This document shows positions 34,056 through 42,360 of a stretch of 64,000 nucleotides of DNA, piece after piece (position 1 is the stretch's first letter; each line of letters begins with the position of its first letter). This DNA is from Chitinophagaceae bacterium (GTDB lineage Bacteria; Bacteroidota; Bacteroidia; Chitinophagales; Chitinophagaceae), in contig JADKJX010000003.1 of assembly GCA_016720775.1 (NCBI GenBank), positions 186,001 to 250,000 of the forward strand, in the 5' to 3' direction. Made by a program: the position numbers and the translations under genes. Under the pieces are notes generated by a model that worked only from the letters and a program-made list of their open reading frames with translations, did not search any database and was not told the origin of the DNA.

Positions 34056-35356
34056 TCAAAACCTGAATTGCAGCCTGCAGGTGAACACATCGTCTTTTAC
34101 ATCGGAGGTGTAACCGTTGAGTTGTGTTTTTTCATTGATCACTTTTTCGAACCAGAAAACACATTTTAGGTTGTCGTTGATGTAATAAATATAGCCAAAA
34201 CCCCAGGTGGAATATTTTATGTCGGTTGCATTTAAATTGGTGCCTGCTTTTCCGATATCATCTTTTTTTACGTTGGTATTCGGGTCGTACCAATCGTATT
34301 TAATGCCTAACTGATGGTGGGGATTAAAAATATTCTGCAACAGGTAAAAGTAAGCGCCGTTGAATTTCCTGACGTAATGCCCTTCGGTACCGGTTAATAA
34401 AGCAGCAGGTGTTTCGGAATTGTTTGCAGTGGCCGTTTGTGTGCCTGTTATAAATTCTGCCCTTACTTCTCCATACCCCGCCAATGTTTTCATTTTTAGC
34501 TGAACATCAATGCCATAATATTTACGTGGAGCTATTCTTCCTGCATTGGTTGCTGTTGAATCGGGAATAAAAGTTTTTCCGGAAATGCCATTCCCGTTGC
34601 TGTAAACGTATTTTGTATTCTGCAAAATGCCGCCGTTCAGGTAGGAAAGAGCGCCACTAAACATAAGGAATTTATTAATGGGATAGGGTTTTAATGCAAT
34701 ACGGGTAATAAGATCTTTATGACTGTCGAAATCAGTTGTGGAAGCCAGCCCCTGTCCATTGAATAAACCTGCATCAATTTTTAAATAATGCAGCGGGTGC
34801 CCGGGTCTTCTTGGTTCAAAAGATACCATGACTCCCAGGTCTCTTTCTGTTTTCATCAATATCTGGCTCATTCTTCCCCGTTCGGGGCTTTCCCGGTCGC
34901 TTGAAGAAAGATTGAGTTCGTAACTGAATGGCCTGGCAAACATGCCTACTGAAAGTGCAAAAAGCTGGTATTTGTTCTCAAATATCCTTCCCCAGAAGTC
35001 GCGGATAAAAACTCCCCGTTCGGTGCCGTCAAACTGGAATACGAATTGAACAGAGGGCCCTTTTTTAGCGGCGAAATGAATGTAATCGAACCGGATACGA
35101 CCCCTTCGGAGCATAAACCTGTTGTTGGAATTTGTGGCAAAGTCGCCGCCATCAAAACTTTTTCCCCTTTTCTTGCTGCCAGTTGAAACTGAGGCTGCAT
35201 ATAGCCTCCAATCCTTATATGGTCGAATTTTTTGTAAATGGACAACATGCTTTTGCCCATGTCTTTTGTAGTATCCACCATATCCATCAGGAACTGAGCT
35301 TTGGAAAAGCCAAAAGATATAAGCAGTAAAAATAATAACAAGAATTTTCTGCGCAC
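34056..35356 (-). CDS. Porin, phosphate-selective O/P type (frameshifted)
   Basis: Outer-membrane beta-barrel resembling Pseudomonas OprP/OprO porins. The N-terminal frame (signal RRKFLLLFLLLISFGFSKAQ, then HIRIGGYMQPQFQLAARKG) runs from about 35356 and loses register near 35163. The rest (NNRFMLRRGRIRFDYIHFAA and the barrel to FTCRLQFRF) is in the next frame. Restoring one base in the run at 35159-35167 joins them as about 433 aa. The start is probably GTG at 35356, as no in-frame ATG exists nearby; TTG at 35374 is the alternative. Divergent from DUF47-Pit, with PHO-box-like repeats between them. Confidence 0.85.
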
Positions 35357-35390
35357 TACATGAATTTCCTGCAATCTAATAAGAAATTTG

Positions 35391-35418
35391 TGTTACGTCA
35401 ATGTTAAGTTATCATTAC
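35391..35418. promoter_or_regulatory. PHO-box-like 11-bp repeats between the porin and DUF47-Pit
   Basis: TGTTAC 35391, TGTTAA 35402, CATTAC 35413, exact 11-bp steps, in the divergent intergenic region. One site could control both the porin (minus) and the phosphate transporter operon (plus). Confidence 0.5.
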
Positions 35419-35454
35419 CATTTCCATTCTTTACAACCACCACGGCATTAATTA

Positions 35455-35462
35455 TATTTTTG
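35455..35462 (+). promoter_or_regulatory. DUF47-Pit promoter (-7 element)
   Basis: TATTTTTG, a perfect TAnnTTTG, 17 bp before the DUF47 ATG and 36 bp after the last PHO-box-like word. Confidence 0.5.
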
Positions 35463-35479
35463 CTTCAAACTAAATAATT

Positions 35480-36130
35480 ATGGCAGGTTTAAATACAATG
35501 CTTAAAATTTTTTTACCAAAGGACAGGGTATTTTATCAATTGTTTGAAAGCGTATCGGAAGTGCTGGTAAAAATGGGCGATAAATTAAAGGAAGTGGTTA
35601 ATGAGCCTGATTTTGATAAACGGGGGCAACTGATCCAGGAAATTGAAGATATGGAGCATATAAATGATGATTATACCCATACTATTTTCACCGAGTTAGG
35701 AAAGAATTTTATTACTCCATTTGACCGGGAAGACATTCATTATTTAGCTACTTCGCTGGATGATATTGCCGACTATATTTATGCTTCAGCAAAAAAAATA
35801 AATTTTTACCGGGTTAATCCAAATGATATGGGAGTTACTAAAATGGCTGATCTCATTGCTTTGGGCTGTGTTCAGGTTGATAAGGCAATAAAGGAGTTGA
35901 GAAATATGAAAAACATGCGCCTGATAACAGATGCATTGGTTTCCATTAACAGCATCGAAAACCAGGCCGACGATATTTTTGATATGAGCATTGAGCGGTT
36001 GTTTGCCACAGAACCCGATGCAAAAGAAGTGATCAAGAAGCGGGAGATTTACCAGGTTATGGAGATCGTTACTGATAAATGTGAGGATGCGGCAAATGTG
36101 ATTGAATCTATCATTGTTAAGTATGCCTAA
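35480..36130 (+). CDS. DUF47 family protein (PhoU-like regulator of Pit)
   Basis: 216-aa all-helical protein of the PhoU/DUF47 type. Conserved acidic helices include IEDMEHINDDYTHTIFTELG and TPFDREDIHYLATSLDDIADYI with the E/DxxxD metal-binding pattern, and EIVTDKCEDAANVIESI at the C-terminus. DUF47 proteins are encoded next to Pit transporters and are thought to modulate them. Here pit follows after 53 bp. Confidence 0.93.
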   Translation: MAGLNTMLKIFLPKDRVFYQLFESVSEVLVKMGDKLKEVVNEPDFDKRGQLIQEIEDMEHINDDYTHTIFTELGKNFITPFDREDIHYLATSLDDIADYIYASAKKINFYRVNPNDMGVTKMADLIALGCVQVDKAIKELRNMKNMRLITDALVSINSIENQADDIFDMSIERLFATEPDAKEVIKKREIYQVMEIVTDKCEDAANVIESIIVKYA

Positions 36131-36183
36131 GCAATACGGCAGTGAACAATTGATTCAACAACTACCATACTAATAAAACTATT

Positions 36184-37391
36184 ATGACCTTCCTGATAAT
36201 AATAATTGCTTTAGCACTCATCTTCGATTATATCAATGGCTTTCATGATGCTGCCAATTCCATAGCTACTGTTGTTTCAACCAAAGTATTGACGCCAACC
36301 CAGGCAGTGCTTTGGGCGGCCTTATTTAATTTTGTTGCCTTCTTTATTTTTAAAGACCATGGCGTTGCCAATACCATTGCAAAGACCGTTAAGACCGATG
36401 TGGTGCATAGCCACGATATGTTGGTGGTTATTTTTTCAGGATTGCTGGCTGCTATTTTCTGGAACCTGCTTACCTGGTGGTTTGGCATTCCTTCATCATC
36501 TTCTCATACATTGATCGGGGGATTTTCAGGAGCGGCAATCGCTTATGGCGGATTCGGCACTGTAAACTCCGATCCGGTAATAAAAACCGTTGCCTTTATT
36601 TTCCTGGCCCCGGTCATAGGTATGATCATAGCATTCATTATATCCCTTTGGTTTATTCACTCCTTTAAAAAGGGATGGATACCAAAGATCATTGCATTTA
36701 CCATTTTTATTTTAGTGGGTGTTTTTTTATACTATAACCTGGAATTCGATCCTTCAAAATTAAAATCACACTACGATTCATATACTTTAAAAGTAATTTT
36801 CTACGCAAAAAACTTTAAATGGATTTTACTTGCCTCTATCCTGTTGATCATGGCCGGCTTTACTTTGTTTTTGAGTTCGCTAAATGCCCGGCGGGCCAAT
36901 ACCTGGTTTAAAAGATTGCAGCTTGTTTCTTCAGCGGCGTTCAGTATCGGCCACGGCGGAAACGATGCACAAAAGGTAATGGGTATTATCATGGCTGCGT
37001 TGATTGCTTATAACCCCTCCACATATTCACTTGGACAAATGGTTTGGTGGGTACCGTTGGCCTGTTATTCGGCCATCGCTTTTGGAACGATGAGCGGGGA
37101 TGGAAGATCGTAAAGACAATGGGAACCCGTATAACCAAAGTAACCCCTTTTGAAGGAGTGGCAGCAGAAACAGCCGGAGCTATTACGTTATTTGTAACGG
37201 AGGCTTTAAAAATACCTGTGAGCACCACTCATACGATTGCAGGTTCTATCATGGGGGTTGGTGCGACAAAAAGGTTATCGGCTGTTAGGTGGGGGGTTAC
37301 TGTGAACTTACTATGGGCCTGGGTACTTACTATACCCGTAAGTGCATTATTGGCTGCCTTTTTCTATTTTGTAATGAGTAAGATATTATAG
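36184..37391 (+). CDS. pit: Inorganic phosphate transporter, Pit family (frameshifted)
   Basis: Low-affinity phosphate (and arsenate) symporter of the inner membrane. The N-terminal half has the PiT signature DYINGFHDAANSIATVVSTKVL, and the C-terminal repeat has SIGHGGNDAQKVMGII. The first frame ends at 37113 after AFGTMSGDGRS. The continuation WKIVKTMGTRITKVTPFEG and PVSTTHTIAGSIMGVG lies in another frame to 37391. One extra G in the run 37096-37099 gives TMSGGWKIVK and a protein of about 402 aa. Probably a homopolymer error. Confidence 0.92.
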
Positions 37392-37414
37392 GCAAAAATG
37401 AAATAATCTAAAAT

Positions 37415-37447
37415 AAAAATCACTCACCGACATGAGTGATTTTTTGT
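37415..37447 (+). terminator. Terminator after pit
   Basis: AAAAATCACTCA / TGAGTGATTTTT, a perfect 12-bp stem with a 6-nt loop and a T-tract, right before galE. Confidence 0.92.
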
Positions 37448-37459
37448 TTTCTTTGTAGC

Positions 37460-38515
37460 ATGAATAAAATCCTGGTTACCGGCGGTTGTGGCTACATTGG
37501 TGTACATACCCTTGTAGACCTCATTGAAAATGGTTACGATGTGATCTCGGCAGATAATAATTCCCGCAGCAGCGATACCATCCTGGAGTCGGTTGAAATG
37601 ATAACCGGGAAAAAGGTAAAGAATTATAAAGTTGACCTTTGTATCTATGACGATACGTTTGCTATCTTCCAGGAAAACCCGGATATAAGCGGCATTATTC
37701 ATTTTGCGGCATACAAGTCAGTGGGTGAGTCGGTAAAGAAACCATTGCTCTATTTTGAGAACAACCTGAACTCCCTCATCAATATTTTAAAGTGCGCCGA
37801 TGAGTTTGGGATCAGCAACTTTGTTTTTTCCTCATCCTGCACGGTTTATGGCAATCCCGATAGTATACCGGTTACAGAAGAAAGTCCCATGAAAACAGCA
37901 CAATCTGCTTATGGAGCCACCAAACAAATGGGCGAACAGATCGTGAGGGAAGCGGTAAATTGCAATAGCAGTAAAGCCATTCTGCTCCGCTATTTTAACC
38001 CGGTAGGAGCCCACCCATCTACCTTGCTTGGTGAATTACCGCTTGGCAAACCGGAAAACCTGGTTCCGGCAATTACCCAAACGGCCATTGGTAAATTGCC
38101 AATGATGCAGGTTTTTGGAACAGATTATCCAACAAGAGACGGGAGTTGTCTGAGAGACTATATCCACGTATGCGATATAGCTCATGCGCATACACTTGCA
38201 TTCAATTACCTTCTAGAGCATAAAGATGAGGCCAACTGCGAAGTTTTTAACCTGGGTACGGGCAACGGCTATACAGTTCTGGAACTTATTAATGAATTTG
38301 AAAAGATGAGTGGTGTAAAACTGAATTACCGTCTTGGCCCACGCCGCCCCGGCGATGTTATAGCTATTTATGCCAATAACGATAAGGCAAAGAATGTTTT
38401 AGGCTGGAATCCCAAATACAACCTGGGCGATATGATGGCTACGGCCTGGAAATGGGAGTTGAAGTTGAAGGACGACGAAAATATTTTCAATACAAAAAAT
38501 GCTGGATTAAATTAA
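37460..38515 (+). CDS. galE: UDP-glucose 4-epimerase
   Basis: Interconverts UDP-glucose and UDP-galactose. 351 aa from the ATG at 37460. The NAD-binding motif GGCGYIGVHT is at residues 7-16. SSSCTVYGN holds the catalytic Ser/Thr, and SAYGATKQMGE holds the Tyr-x3-Lys pair. The C-terminal LGPRRPGDVIAIYAN is the usual substrate-binding loop. An upstream ATG at 37436 lies in the terminator and is unlikely. TTTTCTTTG 4 bp before the ATG may be a near-leaderless promoter. Confidence 0.95.
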   Translation: MNKILVTGGCGYIGVHTLVDLIENGYDVISADNNSRSSDTILESVEMITGKKVKNYKVDLCIYDDTFAIFQENPDISGIIHFAAYKSVGESVKKPLLYFENNLNSLINILKCADEFGISNFVFSSSCTVYGNPDSIPVTEESPMKTAQSAYGATKQMGEQIVREAVNCNSSKAILLRYFNPVGAHPSTLLGELPLGKPENLVPAITQTAIGKLPMMQVFGTDYPTRDGSCLRDYIHVCDIAHAHTLAFNYLLEHKDEANCEVFNLGTGNGYTVLELINEFEKMSGVKLNYRLGPRRPGDVIAIYANNDKAKNVLGWNPKYNLGDMMATAWKWELKLKDDENIFNTKNAGLN

Positions 38516-38590
38516 CTTTTATATTATCTTCACCCTCCCTCCCCTAGAGAATTCCCCAATTTTATTGCAGAACTAACTTGTACAAAGACA

Positions 38591-39343
38591 ATGAGAAAAA
38601 ATATTGCCTTGCTGATAATAACAACGGCATTGCTGTTTTCAGGCGGTTGTAAAAAATTTGAAAAGCCCGGTCAACTTAAAGATCCGGGTATCGCACTTAC
38701 ATTCGACGATGACCGGGTAGATAACTGGTTCCAGTATTTGCCCATGCTTGACTCGGCTAATGTGAAAGCCACTTTTTACGTATGTAAGTACAACCGGTTT
38801 ACCCCGGAACAAAAACAAAAACTGGCAATTATTCAAAGCCATGGCCACGAGATTGCCTTTCATGGTACCAATCATTACAACATGATGGATTATGTGTACA
38901 GGTATAAACATACCATTGATGAGTTGGTAAAATGCGAAGTGGTGGATGGTCTGAAGCTAATGAACCGGGACGGATTTTACCCCATCACATTTGCCTATCC
39001 ATACGGCGCCCACAACGGGCTGTATGACAAAATGCTGATGCGCTACTTTAAAAGTGTACGGGCGCTTAATGGCGGCAACGATTTCAGTAAGAGCCTTGCT
39101 TCTACAGAAAAGAATGAAGTATTGTACGGGTTAGGCATCGATAAAAGCAGTAAACGCTCAGATGTGAACGTGATAGATGTTGTTAAGTCTGCTTTTAATA
39201 ATAACACCTGTGCGGTATTTGTTGCCCACGATATTAATACAGGCAAAGCACTCAGTGTTACAAGGGAAAGGTTGGAGAAAATATTTTGGCATGTCAAGAA
39301 ATTGGGTTTAAAATATTACACCATTTCCGAGATATCAAACTAA
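38591..39343 (+). CDS. Polysaccharide deacetylase family lipoprotein
   Basis: 250 aa with a lipoprotein signal (MRKNIALLIITTALLFSGGC). The NodB-type domain shows IALTFDDDR (TFDD motif 1), HGTNHYNMMDY (a variant of the HxxxH metal motif) and FAYPYGAHNG (motif 3). Likely removes acetyl groups from a surface or wall polysaccharide in the periplasm or on the surface. Motif 2 is altered relative to the usual H-[ST]-x-x-H, so metal binding should not be assumed. Confidence 0.85.
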   Translation: MRKNIALLIITTALLFSGGCKKFEKPGQLKDPGIALTFDDDRVDNWFQYLPMLDSANVKATFYVCKYNRFTPEQKQKLAIIQSHGHEIAFHGTNHYNMMDYVYRYKHTIDELVKCEVVDGLKLMNRDGFYPITFAYPYGAHNGLYDKMLMRYFKSVRALNGGNDFSKSLASTEKNEVLYGLGIDKSSKRSDVNVIDVVKSAFNNNTCAVFVAHDINTGKALSVTRERLEKIFWHVKKLGLKYYTISEISN

Positions 39344-39461
39344 ACACTTCCGGTATATTTTCGCTTACATTATTGGCAACTTTTTTAATCTCTTTTGACG
39401 CCCTGCAAATCTTTCTTTTACTTTGCGGCAATTATAAAACACCGATTAAATTTTTTGCATT

Positions 39462-40415
39462 ATGCTCAATGAAATCCAGGTTTCTGGCAATAAAGATACC
39501 CGTAGCGGTTTTGGAGACGGCATTTTAGAAGCAGCCCGGAAAAACCCGAATATTGTGGCCCTTACCGCCGACCTGGCAGGCTCATTAAAATTGAATGGGT
39601 TTATAAAGGAGTTCCCAGAGCGCTTTATTCAATGCGGTATCGCGGAAGCGAATATGATGGGTATTGCAGCAGGACTTACAATAGGTGGTAAGATTCCTTA
39701 CACAACTACGTTTGCAAATTTTTCTACAGGAAGGGTTTACGACCAGATACGCCAGAGTATTGCATACAGTGGTAAGAATGTAAAGATCTGTGCATCACAT
39801 GCCGGACTTACTTTGGGCGAAGACGGGGCTACACACCAGATACTTGAAGATATAGGATTAATGAAAATGTTGCCGGGTATGACCGTGATCGTGCCGGCAG
39901 ATTATAACCAGACTAAGGCTGCTACGATGGCCATCGCCAATTACGAAGGGCCTGTTTATTTACGTTTTGGTCGCCCGGTTTGGCCCATTTTTACAAAGGA
40001 GTCAGATTTTGTTATTGGCAAAGCGCAACAGTTTTCTACCGGTTCAGATGTTTCCATTTTTGCTTGTGGCCATCTGGTATGGAAAGCAATTGAAGCGGCC
40101 AAGATCCTGCAGGAAAAAGGCATAAGTGTTGACCTGATAAATATTCATACGATCAAACCGCTGGATGACGCCGCAGTAATTGCATCAATTAGTAAAACGA
40201 AATGTGCGGTAACAGCGGAGGAGCACAATATTATTGGCGGGCTTGGCGACAGCATTGCACAGGCTGCCGCAAAACACTGTCCCGTGCCTATTGAATACGT
40301 GGGTACAAACGATACATTTGGTGAAAGCGGTAAACCTACTGAACTGCTTACAAAATATGGGCTTGATACCGTCAATATTGTTGCGGCGGCCGAAAAAGCC
40401 ATTTCGAGAAAGTAA
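39462..40415 (+). CDS. Transketolase, C-terminal half-subunit
   Basis: 317 aa: pyrimidine-binding and C-terminal domains only. The sequence includes RFIQCGIAEANMMGIAAGLT with the cofactor-activating Glu, FANFSTGRVYDQIRQSIAYSG, and the C-terminal AVTAEEHNIIGGLGDSIA. In many Bacteroidota transketolase is split into two genes with the thiamine-diphosphate N-half directly upstream. Here the upstream neighbour is a deacetylase, so the N-half is elsewhere. Function in the pentose phosphate pathway is expected. Confidence 0.9.
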   Translation: MLNEIQVSGNKDTRSGFGDGILEAARKNPNIVALTADLAGSLKLNGFIKEFPERFIQCGIAEANMMGIAAGLTIGGKIPYTTTFANFSTGRVYDQIRQSIAYSGKNVKICASHAGLTLGEDGATHQILEDIGLMKMLPGMTVIVPADYNQTKAATMAIANYEGPVYLRFGRPVWPIFTKESDFVIGKAQQFSTGSDVSIFACGHLVWKAIEAAKILQEKGISVDLINIHTIKPLDDAAVIASISKTKCAVTAEEHNIIGGLGDSIAQAAAKHCPVPIEYVGTNDTFGESGKPTELLTKYGLDTVNIVAAAEKAISRK

Positions 40416-40437
40416 CCCCCATTAAACTTTTGCAGAT

Positions 40438-40467
40438 AAAGCCAATCTTATGATTGGTTTTTTTATT
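40438..40467 (+). terminator. Terminator after the transketolase subunit
   Basis: CCAATC-TTAT-GATTGG stem with flanking A/T pairs and a T7 tract, just before the sigma factor gene. Confidence 0.8.
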
Positions 40468-40484
40468 TTTACTGCTCAACCTTT

Positions 40485-41036
40485 ATGAAAGAACAAATTG
40501 ACGACAAAGAATTGCTTATGCAGTTCAGGGAACCTGCTACTAAAGAACGCAGTTTCACCCTCATCATTAAAAAATACCAGGAAAAGCTTTACTGGCATAT
40601 CCGGCGTATGGTAGTATCTCACGAAGATGCCAATGATGTGTTACAGAATATGTTCATTAAAGTGTGGAATGCGCTGGAAAATTTCCGGGAAGACAGCCAG
40701 CTTTATACCTGGCTTTACCGCATTGCAACCAATGAGTGCCTCACTTTCCTGGAACAGCAGAAAAAAAGGTCTTCGGTTTCGCTGAGTGATGTGGAAAATG
40801 GACTGAGCAACCGGCTAAAGGCAGATAAGCATTTTGATGCCAATAAACTGGAGTGGAAACTACAGGTAGCCATCCAGAAGTTGCCTGAAAAGCAACGGGT
40901 TGTGTTTAACCTGCGGTATTATGATGAAATGCCTTATGAAAAAATGAGCAAGATACTGGAGACGAGTGAGGGGGCCTTGAAAGCGAGTTATCATCATGCG
41001 GTGAAAAAAATTGAAGATTTTATACTGAATAGTTAA
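40485..41036 (+). CDS. ECF-type sigma-70 family RNA polymerase sigma factor
   Basis: 183 aa. Region 2: YWHIRRMVVSHEDANDVLQNMFIKVWNAL with YTWLYRIATNECLTFL. Region 4: LPEKQRVVFNLRYYDEMPYEKMSKILETSEGALKASYHHA, a helix-turn-helix for the -35 element. No extra domain. It is followed by a membrane protein and a secreted protein in the same run, as expected for a sigma/anti-sigma pair with a periplasmic component. Confidence 0.92.
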   Translation: MKEQIDDKELLMQFREPATKERSFTLIIKKYQEKLYWHIRRMVVSHEDANDVLQNMFIKVWNALENFREDSQLYTWLYRIATNECLTFLEQQKKRSSVSLSDVENGLSNRLKADKHFDANKLEWKLQVAIQKLPEKQRVVFNLRYYDEMPYEKMSKILETSEGALKASYHHAVKKIEDFILNS

Positions 41037-41070
41037 ACTTTTGGCAATCAAAAACGTCTGAAAAGAGTAG

Positions 41071-41808
41071 ATGGAAAGCACAAACGACATATTGAACGAA
41101 TTAAAAGAACTAAGCCCGGTAATTGCCGGCATGGAAAAAGTGAATGTTTTTTCCATGCCTCGAGGATATTTTGAAAGTCTGGCCGCTGATATAATGACCG
41201 GAATTGAAAATGAAAAAGGAGTTTGGTTCAATACATCTTCAGTATCCCGGCCAGATGATTTGCCCCAGGGATATTTCGAAAACCTGGCTGATACGATTCT
41301 TGCCAGGATAAAAATAGAAAACGCATCTGATGAATTGAGAACACTTTCACCGATGCTGTACAGTATCCAAAATGAAAATGTATTTGAAGTACCGCAGGGA
41401 TATTTTGAGAGTTTGAGTGAAGAAGTGATGAATAAGGTTCAGCCTCAGCAAAAAGTGGTTGTGATGAAACGGCGCACGACTACATTCTTTAAATATGCAG
41501 TAGCCGCAGCTTTTACCGGCGTGATGGCATTGGGAGTTTTTAAATTTACCGGCCCTTCTGCAAAAGCAGAGTTGCCCGATTACGTTAAGGCTGGATTGAA
41601 GATTGAAAATGTAGATCAGGAAATGTCAAAGATATCGGATGATGAGATCGTAAAATACCTGGAAGCAAATGGAAGTGATGTGAAAACAGCCCTGGTTGCC
41701 AGCAGTGTTGATGAGAACGAATTGCCTTCGCAGGAAGATTACATACTTGATGAAAAGGCTTTGGATAAATATCTTAACAGTATCAATTTAGGCGATACAA
41801 AAAATTAA
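41071..41808 (+). CDS. Single-pass membrane protein with PxGYFE repeats, candidate anti-sigma factor
   Basis: 245 aa. The cytoplasmic half holds three spaced copies of a P-[RQ]-G-Y-F-E-[SN]-L-[AS] motif (MPRGYFESLA, LPQGYFENLA, VPQGYFESLS), each followed by an amphipathic helix. One membrane helix lies near 138-156 (FFKYAVAAAFTGVMALGVFKF), and the remainder is acidic and probably periplasmic. It starts 34 bp after the sigma factor. Anti-sigma function is inferred from position and topology; no zinc-binding HxxxCxxC motif is present. Confidence 0.75.
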   Translation: MESTNDILNELKELSPVIAGMEKVNVFSMPRGYFESLAADIMTGIENEKGVWFNTSSVSRPDDLPQGYFENLADTILARIKIENASDELRTLSPMLYSIQNENVFEVPQGYFESLSEEVMNKVQPQQKVVVMKRRTTTFFKYAVAAAFTGVMALGVFKFTGPSAKAELPDYVKAGLKIENVDQEMSKISDDEIVKYLEANGSDVKTALVASSVDENELPSQEDYILDEKALDKYLNSINLGDTKN

Positions 41809-41817
41809 AACACGATC

Positions 41818-42225
41818 ATGAAAAAATATCTACTCATATTAACATTGGTTCTTGGTGCTTTCTCATTTGTAAAGGCACAGGATCAGCAAGGCGACGAACA
41901 GAATAATCAGAAAAAGATCAAAGCGCTTTACGTGGCTTATGTATCTGAACAGTTGCAACTAACACCTGATGAAGCACAAAAATTCTGGCCGGTACACACA
42001 CAATTTGAAAACGATATTAAAGCTGTAAACAAAGAACTTCCTGAACTTCAGAAACAACAGGCTTACCTGGATGTAAAGAAAAGATACCAGGAAAACTTTA
42101 GCAGAATAATCGGCACAAATCGTTGCGAACGGTTTTTCCGGATGGATGGGGAATTTAAAAGGAAACTACTGGATCAATACCGACAAAGAAACAATCAGCG
42201 GCCCCGCTTGAGAAGGGTGCAGTAA
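41818..42225 (+). CDS. Secreted Spy/CnrX-like helical protein
   Basis: 135 aa with a signal peptide (MKKYLLILTLVLGAFSFVKAQ). The mature part is helical and charged, with YVSEQLQLTPDEAQKFWPVH, the L-x-L-[ST]-x-[ED]-[EQ]-A pattern of Spy/CpxP/heavy-metal-sensor-like periplasmic proteins. It follows the membrane protein by 9 bp. It could sense envelope stress for the sigma module. Inference from context. Confidence 0.75.
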   Translation: MKKYLLILTLVLGAFSFVKAQDQQGDEQNNQKKIKALYVAYVSEQLQLTPDEAQKFWPVHTQFENDIKAVNKELPELQKQQAYLDVKKRYQENFSRIIGTNRCERFFRMDGEFKRKLLDQYRQRNNQRPRLRRVQ

Positions 42226-42244
42226 AATTTATATTCATCCCTTT

Positions 42245-42286
42245 AAGCCCTGCTGTGGATAATTATCCACAGCAGGGCTTTTGTTT
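42245..42286 (+). terminator. Terminator made of a perfect 36-bp palindrome with two DnaA-box sequences
   Basis: Positions 42245-42280 are a perfect palindrome without spacer, followed by TTTGTTT. Its centre, TGTGGATAATTATCCACA (42254-42271), is two head-to-head copies of the DnaA box TTATCCACA. As RNA it forms a 16-bp stem with a 4-nt loop, so termination of the sigma operon is the simplest role. Confidence 0.8.
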
Positions 42287-42360
42287 GCCTAAACAATTCT
42301 ACCAATTGAATTTAGCGATACCTTTATAGCATCAAGCCAATCTTTATAAATTAAAGTTAT

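Noticed and set aside
36184..37391. Programmed frameshifts in pit, porin, ACR3 and mreC
   Set aside because: No slippery heptamer-plus-structure signal was seen; each break is simply one base short within or beside a homopolymer, so an error is simpler.
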